NCBI GenBank assembly: GCA_019636285.1
Contig: JAHBXV010000031.1
Location: forward strand, 1-64,000
Direction of reading: 5' to 3'
Length of the DNA stretch: 64,000 nt
DNA from: Planctomycetaceae bacterium
Lineage (GTDB): Bacteria; Planctomycetota; Planctomycetia; Planctomycetales; Planctomycetaceae
Part shown: positions 25,310 to 33,558 of the stretch, in pieces
Position numbering within the stretch: position 1 is the stretch's first letter
Layout: each line of letters begins with the position of its first letter
Position numbers and translations under genes: made by a program
The notes under the pieces: model-generated
The model's input: only the letters and a program-made list of their open reading frames with translations
Told to the model about the DNA's origin: nothing
The model's database searches: none

Positions 25310-27661
25310 ATGCCGACGATGTTCCGCTGGTCCTTTGATTTTGTGTCAAAACCCTCTGGACGACGGTCGCGGCGAGGAAACTCTGATAGTTCACGAAACG
25401 CCAACCGGGTTTTGACAAAGATCTTCGTCTGTCTGTTCGCCGTCGTTCCGGGTGCGGCTGTCCTGGCCGAGGACGCCAAACCCGCCGACAAGGCGGAGAT
25501 GAAGATCACCTACGTCGATCACGTTCTGCCGCTGCTTCGCGAGAAGTGCGGCTCGTGTCACAACGCGAACGACAAGAAGGGCGACCTGGTTGTCGATAAC
25601 TTCACCGCCCTGATGCTCGGAGGCGGCTCCGGAGCGGTCGTGGCGACCGATGGCGACGCGGAAGGAAGCACGCTCTATCGCGTGGTCGCCCATCTGTCGG
25701 AACCCATCATGCCGCCGGGTCAGCCCAAGCTGCCCGACGAACAGCTCAATCTCATCAAGAAGTGGATCGAAGGGGGCGCGCTCGAGAACTCGGGGAGCGT
25801 CGCGAAGATCAAGAAGAACGCGGTGACCAAGGTCGTCGTTTCCAGCGAACGCCCGGCTGGTCCGCCCCCCATGCCCGAAAACCTGCCGCTCGACCCGATC
25901 ATCACGTCTCCCTCCGCGAACGCTGTGACGGCCCTCGCCGTGAACCCGTGGTCGACGCTCGCGGCCGTCTCGGGCCATACACAGGTGCTCCTGTACAACA
26001 CTCAAACCATGGAGCTTGTCGCCGTCCTCCCCTTCCCGGAAGGCACCCCGCACGTGCTGCGGTTCAGTCGCAATGGTTCGCTGCTTCTGGCCGCGGGCGG
26101 CCGTGGCGGGCATTCAGGCCGGGTGGTGTTGTTCGATGTGAAGACCGGCACGCGAACCGCGGAGATCGGTTCGGAGTATGACGCGGTCCTCGCGGCCGAT
26201 GTCAGCCCGGATCATTCACTCGTCGCGCTCGGCGGTCCCAAAAAGCTTGTTCGCATTTTTGACGTGGCGACCGGCGAGCAGCTCTATGAAATGAAGAAGC
26301 ACACCGACTGGGTGACCGCGATGCAGTTCAGCCCGGACGGCGTTCTGCTGGCGACGGGTGATCGGAGCAATGGCTTGATGGTCTGGGAAGCGAGCACGGG
26401 CCGCGAGTTCTACAACCTGACCGGCCATACCGGCATGATCACCGACGTCTCCTGGCGACCCGATTCCAATGTGCTGGCTTCCGCAAGCGAAGATACGACC
26501 GTGCGCCTGTGGGACATGAACTCCGGCAATCAGATCAAGCAGTTCGGCGCGCACGGCGGCGGAACATGGGGCGTTGACTTCTCGCGCGATGCCCGCATGG
26601 TCACCACGGGTCGCGACAACTCGGCGAAACTGTGGACGATCAATGGCGACGCCGTGCGAACTTTTGGCGGCCTGCCCGACCTGGGGATGAAAGTCGCCTT
26701 TTGCTCCGAAACCGATCGCGCCCTGGCCGGTGACCTCGCCGGAAATGTGCATCTGTGGAACGCGGCCGACGGAGCCGCGATTGGCAAACTCGTCACCAAT
26801 CCGCCGTCGCTCGCCAGCCGCATTCAGACCACCCAGCAGGAACTCGCCCAGGCGGAAGCCGCCGCCAAGCAAGCTGCGGATCAACTCGCCGCCTTGCAGA
26901 AGGGGATCGCCGATCGCAAGGCCGCCGCGGAAGCCGCCATGAAGCAGGCCGCCAATGCCTTAGCCGCTGTCGACCCGGCTGCCAAGGCGAAAGTCGCCGC
27001 CGATACCGTGGTGACCGGCAAAGCCGACGAACAGAAAAAGGCTGAGACCGCCTACCAGACCGCTGATGCCGCGAAGACGCAGGCGATTGCCGCGAAGGAC
27101 GCCGCCGCGAAGGGGCTGACCGACTTGAACACACAACTCGACGCTGCGACCAAGGCCGCGCAAACGGCTGAGGCCGCCGTCGCAACCGCCAACCAGGCAG
27201 CCGAAGCCAAGCCCGATGACGTCGCCTTGCGGCAGGCCGCCGATCAGGCCGCGGTGCAGGCGACGAACGCCATCAAGGCCGTGGCGGATCTCCTCACGAA
27301 GAAGATGGCCGCCGTCGCCGATCTTCAGACCAAGAGCACCGCCGTCGGCCAGTCAACCGTCGCCGCGAATGGTGCCAAGGCGGCCCTCGATACCGCCATC
27401 GCCGCGAAGGCCACCGCCGACAAGGCCGCTGCGGACGCCGCCACGGCTCTCAAGGCCGCGATGGACGCGGAAGTCGCTGCCAAGGCCAACGCCGAAAAAG
27501 CCGTCGCCGCCGCCACGCTGACCCCCGAACAGCAGAAGCAACTGCAAGACACCGAAGCCGCCGCCAAGGCCGGCACCGACCGCGTCGCCGCCCTGAAGGG
27601 CAAGGTCGAGTTCCTGCAAGCAGCCGCCGCCCGGGCGACGCAAACGGCCGCGGCGCAGTAG
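25310..27661 (+). CDS. PSCyt1 - WD40 - long coiled-coil fusion protein, exported
   Basis: This is a 783-residue protein. An internal hydrophobic segment (about 37-52, KIFVCLFAVVPGAAVLAED) after a basic Arg-rich N-terminus acts as a signal. A planctomycete cytochrome C domain follows (about 64-155) with the haem motif CGSCHN and the second ligand region EPIMPPGQPKLPDEQ. Next are about six WD40 repeats (about 190-500; for example HTDWVTAMQFSPDGVLLATG and HTGMITDVSWRPDSNVLASA). The last 280 residues are Ala/Lys/Gln/Asp-rich heptads predicted to form a long coiled coil. ATG 25310 has GGAAGG 7 bases upstream. It follows the DUF1549/1553 gene, and the three large products may form an exported complex. 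The coiled coil may mediate multimerisation or wall contact. Confidence 0.9.
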   Translation: MPTMFRWSFDFVSKPSGRRSRRGNSDSSRNANRVLTKIFVCLFAVVPGAAVLAEDAKPADKAEMKITYVDHVLPLLREKCGSCHNANDKKGDLVVDNFTALMLGGGSGAVVATDGDAEGSTLYRVVAHLSEPIMPPGQPKLPDEQLNLIKKWIEGGALENSGSVAKIKKNAVTKVVVSSERPAGPPPMPENLPLDPIITSPSANAVTALAVNPWSTLAAVSGHTQVLLYNTQTMELVAVLPFPEGTPHVLRFSRNGSLLLAAGGRGGHSGRVVLFDVKTGTRTAEIGSEYDAVLAADVSPDHSLVALGGPKKLVRIFDVATGEQLYEMKKHTDWVTAMQFSPDGVLLATGDRSNGLMVWEASTGREFYNLTGHTGMITDVSWRPDSNVLASASEDTTVRLWDMNSGNQIKQFGAHGGGTWGVDFSRDARMVTTGRDNSAKLWTINGDAVRTFGGLPDLGMKVAFCSETDRALAGDLAGNVHLWNAADGAAIGKLVTNPPSLASRIQTTQQELAQAEAAAKQAADQLAALQKGIADRKAAAEAAMKQAANALAAVDPAAKAKVAADTVVTGKADEQKKAETAYQTADAAKTQAIAAKDAAAKGLTDLNTQLDAATKAAQTAEAAVATANQAAEAKPDDVALRQAADQAAVQATNAIKAVADLLTKKMAAVADLQTKSTAVGQSTVAANGAKAALDTAIAAKATADKAAADAATALKAAMDAEVAAKANAEKAVAAATLTPEQQKQLQDTEAAAKAGTDRVAALKGKVEFLQAAAARATQTAAAQ

Positions 27662-27721
27662 CCAACTGAGGGTTTCACCCACGGAAGTTCGACTTTACAT
27701 CGACTCCAATCAACGACCGGC

Positions 27722-28363
27722 TCACCTCGCAAACCAGTCGTCCGAGGCACGGAACCAGTACCAGCCTGCACTCAGTGGGAATGTTCGATAGCCGGCCGCT
27801 CCAAAGGGTGAGCCTGCCTGGCTCGGATTTCGGCAGAAACCGTAGGACATCATGTCAGGGCCGAGTCCTACGCGACTGGCGTAGGCGCGGAAATAGATTC
27901 CACCCTGATCGTCAACAAGACACTGATCCACGTAGTACGGGCCGATCCACGTGTTGAATTCAGGGTTGCTGACTATGCCCCGGTCGACAATGTCCTGAAA
28001 GGACGAATGGCAGAGTCCGAAGGCAATTCGCCGAGGTAAGTAGAACTTGAGCGCCGCGAATGTGGCAGCGAGCAGGATGACGGCAATGGCCGCGTGCTTT
28101 TCAGGGAATTGGCATGTTGGCCAATAACCGCGGTGATAGCAAACGAATCCGACCACGATGAAGGCCACGAACATGAAGGGAGAGGCCACCAGCGTCAACA
28201 GCAATGCCACGGCAATCAGGTCGTTCAGCCAACCCGGCCAGATGCTGATGAAGAGAAATGCGACACAGACGACAGCAGTGGCGACAATGAGAAACGTGCC
28301 GAGCTTCGAGGCGCCCGATTCGCCGCCTTCACCTAACGGCGCATTGTCGACAGAAATCGTCAT
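27722..28363 (-). CDS. Membrane protein of unknown function
   Basis: This is a 213-residue protein with three hydrophobic helices (about 22-44, 47-75, 88-108), then a soluble C-terminal domain of about 100 residues rich in aromatic residues and cysteines (CHSSFQDIVDRG, YYVDQCLVDDQGG, YGFCRNPSQ). The C-terminal cysteines could form disulfides if the domain is periplasmic. It converges with the WD40 fusion gene, 60 bp apart. The family was not recognised. Confidence 0.6.
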   Translation of the reverse strand: MTISVDNAPLGEGGESGASKLGTFLIVATAVVCVAFLFISIWPGWLNDLIAVALLLTLVASPFMFVAFIVVGFVCYHRGYWPTCQFPEKHAAIAVILLAATFAALKFYLPRRIAFGLCHSSFQDIVDRGIVSNPEFNTWIGPYYVDQCLVDDQGGIYFRAYASRVGLGPDMMSYGFCRNPSQAGSPFGAAGYRTFPLSAGWYWFRASDDWFAR

Positions 28364-28439
28364 TGCTGGTCGTTGATACCTTTCGCCGCCGCATGATTGG
28401 AAGGGGCTCGTTCCCGGAGCACTTTCATGGCGATCTCCT

Positions 28440-29357
28440 CTACCTCACCGCCAACAGCGACAGCATCTCAAAGACCAGATTCGCCGCCAGAATCGACGTG
28501 ATCTGGGCGTGGTCATAGGCCGGGGCGACTTCGACAACGTCCGCTCCGACAAGGTTCAGTCCCGCCAGGCCGCGCAAAAGTTGCAGGGCTTCGTGGCTGG
28601 TGAAGCCGCCGACTTCGGGCGTGCCAGTACCCGGAGCGAAGGCGGGGTCGACCGCGTCGACATCGAAGGTGATGTAGACGGGACGGTCGCCAACGAGTTG
28701 CCGGGTTTCGGCGATCGTCGCGGCGATTCCCCGCTCGGCGACTTCGTCGCGGGTCATCATCCGGCAGCCGAGCTTGAGCGCGTCGGCATAGTCGCTGGGA
28801 CCATACGTCGGTCCGCGAATGCCGATCTGCACGTAGGCCGCCGTGTCGATCAGCTTCTCTTCAATCGCCCGAATGAATGGCGTGCCGTGGCTGTAAGGGT
28901 AGCCGGGATACTCATAATCCCACGTATCGGGATGCGCATCGAAGTGAACGACGGCGACGGGTCCATGCTTGCTGGCGCACGCACGCAACAGCGGCAGGCT
29001 GATTGAGTGCTCGCCCCCGAGTCCCACCACCGCGGCCCCTGCCCCGACCCAGCCGGCAGCCTCGGCTGCCACGCGGCGATGAGTTTCCACGATGTCGACC
29101 GGGACCACATCGACGTCGCCCGCATCCACGATCTTCAGATGCTCGGCCGGGGCAACTTTCAGAGCATTGTTATAGCCCCACAAGAGCAGCGACTGCTCGC
29201 GAATTGCCCGCGGACCAAACCGCGAACCACTGCGATAAGAAACTGACGCATCGAACGGCACGCCCAGAATCGCCACATCGGCACACTCAGGGCGCGGCAC
29301 ATGCGGTGACCGCAGGAACGTCGCAATGCCGGCAAACGGTGGTGGCGGCGCGGTCAT
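28440..29357 (-). CDS. speB: Agmatinase/ureohydrolase family protein
   Basis: This 305-residue binuclear manganese ureohydrolase hydrolyses a guanidino group to release urea; agmatine to putrescine is the commonest activity of close relatives. All metal-site motifs are present: GGEHS (about 114), FDAHPDTWD (about 138-146), SHGTPF, and FDVDAVDPAFAPGTGTPE (about 228-245). PVYITFDVDAVDP and the loop SVSYRSGSRFGPRAIRE favour SpeB over arginase; guanidinobutyrase or guanidinopropionase remain possible. GGGAAG lies 8 bases before the ATG. It is separated from trpF by an inverted-repeat element that may isolate their transcripts. Confidence 0.88.
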   Translation of the reverse strand: MTAPPPPFAGIATFLRSPHVPRPECADVAILGVPFDASVSYRSGSRFGPRAIREQSLLLWGYNNALKVAPAEHLKIVDAGDVDVVPVDIVETHRRVAAEAAGWVGAGAAVVGLGGEHSISLPLLRACASKHGPVAVVHFDAHPDTWDYEYPGYPYSHGTPFIRAIEEKLIDTAAYVQIGIRGPTYGPSDYADALKLGCRMMTRDEVAERGIAATIAETRQLVGDRPVYITFDVDAVDPAFAPGTGTPEVGGFTSHEALQLLRGLAGLNLVGADVVEVAPAYDHAQITSILAANLVFEMLSLLAVR

Positions 29358-29401
29358 GATATGACTTCCCTGTGTGCTGTAAACCCTGGATCGCTCTCAA
29401 C

Positions 29402-29472
29402 CCGTGTGCCACGGCTCTGCGAGCCGTGCGCTTTTCACATCAAGACACGGCTCGCAGAGCCGTGGCACACGG
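29402..29472. repeat. Inverted-repeat element, copy C (GTGCCACGGCTC family)
   Basis: Two perfect 27-bp arms (29402-29428 and 29446-29472) are inverted around a 17-bp spacer; each arm also folds on itself. It lies 3 bp after the trpF stop codon, so it is in position to act as a terminator of trpF. The sequence matches copies at 11333-11409 and 12829-13098. Confidence 0.85.
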
Positions 29473-29475
29473 ATT

Positions 29476-30126
29476 TCATGCTCTGGCCCGTTCCAGAAAC
29501 GTCTGAATCCTTGCGGCATCCTTCACCCCCGGCGACGACTCCACGCCGCCGGCGACATCAACTCCCCAGGGACCGACTTCGGCGACCGCATCGGCCACGT
29601 TCTCGGGAGTCAATCCGCCGGCCAGAACCAAGGGCGGCCATTCGCATTGCCAGTCGCGGCGCAGCACGTGCCATGGAGCCTTCACGCCGGATCCGCCATA
29701 TGTTCCAGCCACGCGCGCATCGACGAGGGCGGCGAATAGCTCAACTTGCAGACTTCGTAACGCATCCATTTCTCGCGCGACATCGTCGAGGCCGGTTTCG
29801 TCGACCCGAAATGCCCGAATGACGAACCGCGGGCCGACGCGGTGAGCAATCTCGGCGACCAGGTCGGGCGTTTCATCGCCATGCAGTTGCACGCCGGTGA
29901 GGCCCACCGTCTCGGCGATCCGCACGACGTCATCAGCAGTGCGATTGACGAACACGCCAATCGACTCAACGTGCGACGGCAAAGCAGCGACGATCTGACT
30001 GGCCGTTTGCTCATCGACAAACCGGGGTGACGGAGGATGAAAGTTGAGGCCAACGGCGTCCGCGCCGGCGAGCGCGGCGACGCGCGCGATATTGACATCC
30101 CGTATGCCACAAACTTTGATCCACAT
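29476..30126 (-). CDS. trpF: Phosphoribosylanthranilate isomerase
   Basis: This 216-residue TIM barrel catalyses the Amadori rearrangement of N-(5-phosphoribosyl)anthranilate in tryptophan synthesis. Family motifs are KVCGIRD (catalytic Cys6), AVGLNFHPPSPRFV, IGVFVN, GVQLHGDE, LVDARVAGTYGGSG (catalytic Asp) and the phosphate-binding LAGGLTPENV and GVDVAGGVESSPGVKD. The length is normal and all key residues are present. It starts 9 bp after the PQQ-propeller gene, so these two are probably co-transcribed; no other trp gene is in the window. Confidence 0.96.
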   Translation of the reverse strand: MWIKVCGIRDVNIARVAALAGADAVGLNFHPPSPRFVDEQTASQIVAALPSHVESIGVFVNRTADDVVRIAETVGLTGVQLHGDETPDLVAEIAHRVGPRFVIRAFRVDETGLDDVAREMDALRSLQVELFAALVDARVAGTYGGSGVKAPWHVLRRDWQCEWPPLVLAGGLTPENVADAVAEVGPWGVDVAGGVESSPGVKDAARIQTFLERARA

Positions 30127-30135
30127 AATCGACCG

Positions 30136-31431
30136 CTACCGTTCTCCGCCAGATTTCGCGTCGGTCTCACCGACCAGGCTGGCCCCCACAATCTCTGTAT
30201 CGCTACGAGCATAGACGCTCGTCCCCGCGAAGGCGGGATGTGCCCAGGTGAAGCCGATCAAAGGAGCCCGCGAGATTTCCTCATACTTCTCTGGAGTCAA
30301 CCGGGCGAGGATGAGTTCGCCGTCCGCATTGAGAATCAGGGCCCGATCGGTCTCGCCAAGCCAGACCAGCGAAAGCTGCGGATTGCGGTCACGGGGCGTC
30401 GCCGTGTTGCCGTCGTCCCATTGCTTCTTGCCCGTCGCCAGCTCGAAACACGTCAAGCCGAATTGTTTGTCGAGCAGATAGACATACCCCTCGCGATAAA
30501 GAGGCTGCGACATCAGCCCCCGCAGGTAGCGATTCTCCTCCCACGCCAGTTCCGCTGACATAGGGTTATCGGCGCTCACCCGGATGGCTTTCGACCCATG
30601 CCAGTAGCCGGCGACCAGCAGCAGGTTCTCCTGAAAGATCGGCTTGGCGATCGAAACGCCGTAGGTGATCTCGTACGGAATGCCCCACAGCGGTTTGCCG
30701 GTCGCAAAGTCAACACTTCGAATATGCGACGGCGTCCAATGGAAAATCCGCTCGCCTGTTGGAAACGTCACCACCAGCGGCGTGCAATAACCGGCCTCGT
30801 CGGATAATGATCGCCACCGTTCCTCGCCCGTCACACGATCGAGTGCCACCAGTCCCGCGTCAGGACCGCCGGGCGCTAACAGGACGACATCGCGATGAAC
30901 GACAGTCGAACCCGCGTAGCCCCAGGTCGGCAATCGCCCGCCGAAGTCGTCGCGATAATCCTTCGTCCAGTTGACCTTCCCGGTCGCCGCGTCGAAGCAC
31001 GCAACGTGCCCGAGCGCCCCGACAGTATAGACACGGCCCTCATGCACCGTCGGCGTGCAGCGAGGACCATTCCCGTAGTCGAGGCTCCCATAGGTAACGG
31101 GAACCTCATACCGCCAGACAATCTCGCCGGAGGCGGTGTTGAGACAAAGAACCCGTTCGCGTTCAACCGGTTCGGTCTGACGATCCAGCGTGTAAAGCCG
31201 GTCGCCCACGACGGCGATTCCCGCATAACCTCCGCCGATCGGCTTCCGCCAGTGAACCTTCAGTCCCGATTCCGGCCAGGCTGCGGGAAGTTCGGGACCG
31301 TGCCACGTTCCATCACCGCGCGGCCCCCGAAACTGCGGCCAGTCCTCCGCGGTTAAGGCGCTCGCAAAGAGCACCGACGCCACGATGAAAAATAGAGACT
31401 GCCGCAGACTTTCCACGACCGAACCCTTCAT
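30136..31431 (-). CDS. Exported PQQ-like beta-propeller protein
   Basis: This is a 431-residue protein with a signal peptide (hydrophobic residues about 11-26, cleavage near LTAED) and the planctomycete opening motif DWPQFRGPRGDG. Six to eight blade-like repeats follow, with PQQ-type text such as GDRLYTLDRQ, GEIVWRYEVP, GHVACFDAATGKVNWTKD, LVALDRVTGEERWRS and CFELATGKKQWDDG. Proteins of this group are common in planctomycetes and usually lack the residues that bind PQQ, so an enzymatic role is uncertain; periplasmic binding or scaffolding is as likely. It lies upstream of trpF. Confidence 0.85.
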   Translation of the reverse strand: MKGSVVESLRQSLFFIVASVLFASALTAEDWPQFRGPRGDGTWHGPELPAAWPESGLKVHWRKPIGGGYAGIAVVGDRLYTLDRQTEPVERERVLCLNTASGEIVWRYEVPVTYGSLDYGNGPRCTPTVHEGRVYTVGALGHVACFDAATGKVNWTKDYRDDFGGRLPTWGYAGSTVVHRDVVLLAPGGPDAGLVALDRVTGEERWRSLSDEAGYCTPLVVTFPTGERIFHWTPSHIRSVDFATGKPLWGIPYEITYGVSIAKPIFQENLLLVAGYWHGSKAIRVSADNPMSAELAWEENRYLRGLMSQPLYREGYVYLLDKQFGLTCFELATGKKQWDDGNTATPRDRNPQLSLVWLGETDRALILNADGELILARLTPEKYEEISRAPLIGFTWAHPAFAGTSVYARSDTEIVGASLVGETDAKSGGER

Positions 31432-31504
31432 CCGGCAGCTCTCTCTGGTCTCAGCGAACTTCGCATCCTCTGCGGTCAGCTCGCTTCATCACGGAAATGG
31501 CAAA

Positions 31505-31942
31505 TCACTTGATCTCGAAGATCGCCTCGACCTCGACGGCAACGCCGGTCGGCAACTGGGCGAACCCAATTGCACTGCGGGCATGGTAGCCGTCACCCGT
31601 CTTGCCGAAGATTTCGTGCAGCAGGTCCGACGCGCCGTTGATGACGAGGTGCTGGTCCGTGAATTCGAGCGTCGAGTTCACGCAGCCGAGCAACTTGATC
31701 ACGCGGAGACCATCGAGCGTGCCATGAGCGTTCCAGACCGACTTCAGAATCTTGACGGCACATTCGCGGGCCGCCTTGTAGCCGTCGTCGACGACCAGAT
31801 CCTTGCCGAGCTTCCCCTTGATGTCGCTGACATGGCCGGACGTGATGAGCAGGTTGCCCGTCTTGGCGCACAGGTTGAGGTAACCTGGTTCCTGCTTGGC
31901 GAACGTGATGCCTAACTGCTCGGCGGTCTTTTGCGCTGACAT
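31505..31942 (-). CDS. RidA/YjgF family protein
   Basis: This is a 145-residue RidA-like protein. Family text includes GNLLITSGHVSDIKGKLGKD, AARECAVKILKSVWNAHGTL, VIKLLGCVNST and GYHARSAIGFAQLPTGVAVEVEAIF. The position of the Arg that binds the imine carboxylate in RidA is occupied by HARSAIGFAQLP, consistent with an active deaminase of reactive enamines/imines or a close paralogue. Start 31942 was chosen because the family N-terminus begins there. It lies just upstream of the PQQ-propeller and trpF genes but is separated by 73 bp. Confidence 0.88.
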   Translation of the reverse strand: MSAQKTAEQLGITFAKQEPGYLNLCAKTGNLLITSGHVSDIKGKLGKDLVVDDGYKAARECAVKILKSVWNAHGTLDGLRVIKLLGCVNSTLEFTDQHLVINGASDLLHEIFGKTGDGYHARSAIGFAQLPTGVAVEVEAIFEIK

Positions 31943-32122
31943 GAAACAATGATCCTCACACAAGGTCCAAAAAGCTGTTCTCAAAGCCGCGCCCATTTCC
32001 AGTCCGGCTCTCGGCTTTCCGCTCTCCGCTTTCCGCCCGCTATGATACCGCACGACCTCGCCAGCGGCATCCGAACGCAGGATTTGCGTCGATACCGCCC
32101 GATTTGCCAGGAACCATCAGAC

Positions 32123-32530
32123 ATGGCCATTTCGTACCAGCTCGAACCCGATCTCACGGTCGAAGACTTCGTCGATGTCCTTCGCCGGTGTTCGCTCGGG
32201 GAACGCAGACCGCTCGACGATCGCGAGCGCATCGCCGGCATGTTGCGGGAGGCGGACGTCATCGCCACCGCGCGCGATGACGCGGGCCGCTTGATTGGCG
32301 TCTCCCGCGCGCTCACCGACTATCAGTTCTGCACGTACCTGTCCGATCTAGCCGTGGCGGAAGATCATCAGCGGCAGGGGATCGGCCGGGAACTCATCAC
32401 GCGGACCCACGCCGCCGCCGGATTGAAGACCTCGCTCATTCTGATCGCCGCGCCGACCGCACGCGAATACTACCCGCACATCGGCATGGAACAGCACCCG
32501 TCGTGCTGGTGGATCCCCTGGACACCGTAA
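32123..32530 (+). CDS. GNAT family N-acetyltransferase
   Basis: This is a 135-residue GNAT fold protein. The acetyl-CoA pyrophosphate loop is seen in DLAVAEDHQRQGIGRELI (Q/RxxGxG/A form), followed by LILIAAPTAREYYPHIGME, the typical beta-5 and C-terminal segment. The substrate is unknown. AGGAA lies about 9 bases before the ATG. It is transcribed divergently from RidA. Confidence 0.88.
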   Translation: MAISYQLEPDLTVEDFVDVLRRCSLGERRPLDDRERIAGMLREADVIATARDDAGRLIGVSRALTDYQFCTYLSDLAVAEDHQRQGIGRELITRTHAAAGLKTSLILIAAPTAREYYPHIGMEQHPSCWWIPWTP

Positions 32531-32567
32531 GCCACGGCTGGCGCTGGGGCCGTGTTCGGAACATTCG

Positions 32568-32653
32568 TGTGGCACGCCCTGAAGGCTTTGCGGAAGGGCG
32601 TGGGATGTGCCTATTCGCCACGCCCCTCGAAGACTCATGGCGTGCCACCGTGA
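32568..32653. repeat. Imperfect inverted repeat between GNAT and SGNH genes
   Basis: CGTGTGGCACGCC at the left and GGCGTGCCACCGTG at the right face each other across about 60 bp that contain a second, weaker inverted pair (GCCCTGAAGGC, GGCGTGGG and CCACGCCCC). The layout is like the elements at 11.3, 25.1 and 29.4 kb. It may act as a bidirectional terminator between the convergent genes. Confidence 0.55.
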
Positions 32654-32676
32654 ATGGGATGCCATGATTGGAAGTT

Positions 32677-33405
32677 TTACTTCTTCGGCAACGCCTCCTG
32701 AATGGCAGCCGCGACCGCTTCGGCAAGGTACTTCGAACCCTCCGGCGAGAAGTGGACATTCTTGGGGAGTTGCACGTCGTCGAGCTTCTTCGCCGCATGC
32801 GCGCCCAGATCGTTGATCGCGACGTTGTGCTTCTTCATGACTTTCGCGGCGGCCCCGTTGTAAGGAGCTTCATCTCCGCCGACGCGGCCATTCGAGCCTT
32901 CCGGGACGGGCGTGGTCGTACACCAGATCAGCTTCGCGCCGGTCTTTTCGAGTCGTGCGACGATCGTCTCCAGGTTCTTTTCATAATCGGCCAAGGAAAC
33001 CTGCGGCACGCTGCCGTCGGTGTTGGGCGTCGCGAGGTCCGTCGACCCCGGCCGCACGTACTTGAGGTCGTGCAGACCGAAGTTGAAGTGAATGACATCC
33101 CACTTTGAATTCCCCAGCCAAGAGTCGATCATCTCGACGCCGCGCGTTGTCGGACCGCCGTTGGTGGGAATGCGATGGACGTTCGCCTTCCCCCTGAGCA
33201 GTTCCCGCACGGGAAGCGTGTAGCCCATGGAGATCGAGTCACCGATCAACAGCACGCGCGGCAGCGCGGGGTCATCGGTGATTGGAGCCAGCGTCGGATT
33301 GGGGGCCCGCTTCTTCGCGGTCGGCTTCGTTTCCTGAGCCGTTGCTGTGAGAGCAAGCGATCCGACAATGGTCAGAACCAGCCAGAGACGAACAGAGGCG
33401 ATCAT
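32677..33405 (-). CDS. Secreted SGNH/GDSL-type hydrolase
   Basis: This is a 242-residue exported esterase-fold protein. The signal peptide is MIASVRLWLVLTIVGSLALTATAQ. Block I is LLIGDSISMGY (nucleophile Ser), the block III position reads FGLHDLKY instead of the usual GxND, and block V is KNVHFSPEGSKYLAEA, with the catalytic His two residues after Asn and the usual Asp replaced. The family is common in planctomycetes near sugar-degradation genes and probably removes acyl groups from polysaccharide. Start 33405 is set by the signal peptide. It is divergent from the sorbosone-dehydrogenase-like gene. Confidence 0.85.
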   Translation of the reverse strand: MIASVRLWLVLTIVGSLALTATAQETKPTAKKRAPNPTLAPITDDPALPRVLLIGDSISMGYTLPVRELLRGKANVHRIPTNGGPTTRGVEMIDSWLGNSKWDVIHFNFGLHDLKYVRPGSTDLATPNTDGSVPQVSLADYEKNLETIVARLEKTGAKLIWCTTTPVPEGSNGRVGGDEAPYNGAAAKVMKKHNVAINDLGAHAAKKLDDVQLPKNVHFSPEGSKYLAEAVAAAIQEALPKK

Positions 33406-33558
33406 GGCGGCGTATCCTGGGCGACGATCGAGAAGGGATTTCGAGGCTTTCGACAATGACGTTCGCATCCGGAGACGTCAAGATGTTGAAGCCGCCGGGT
33501 CATGTTGCGAGAGTCTCCCGGCTGGCAATCACCTCGACATCGTCCGGAGTGTTCGCCC

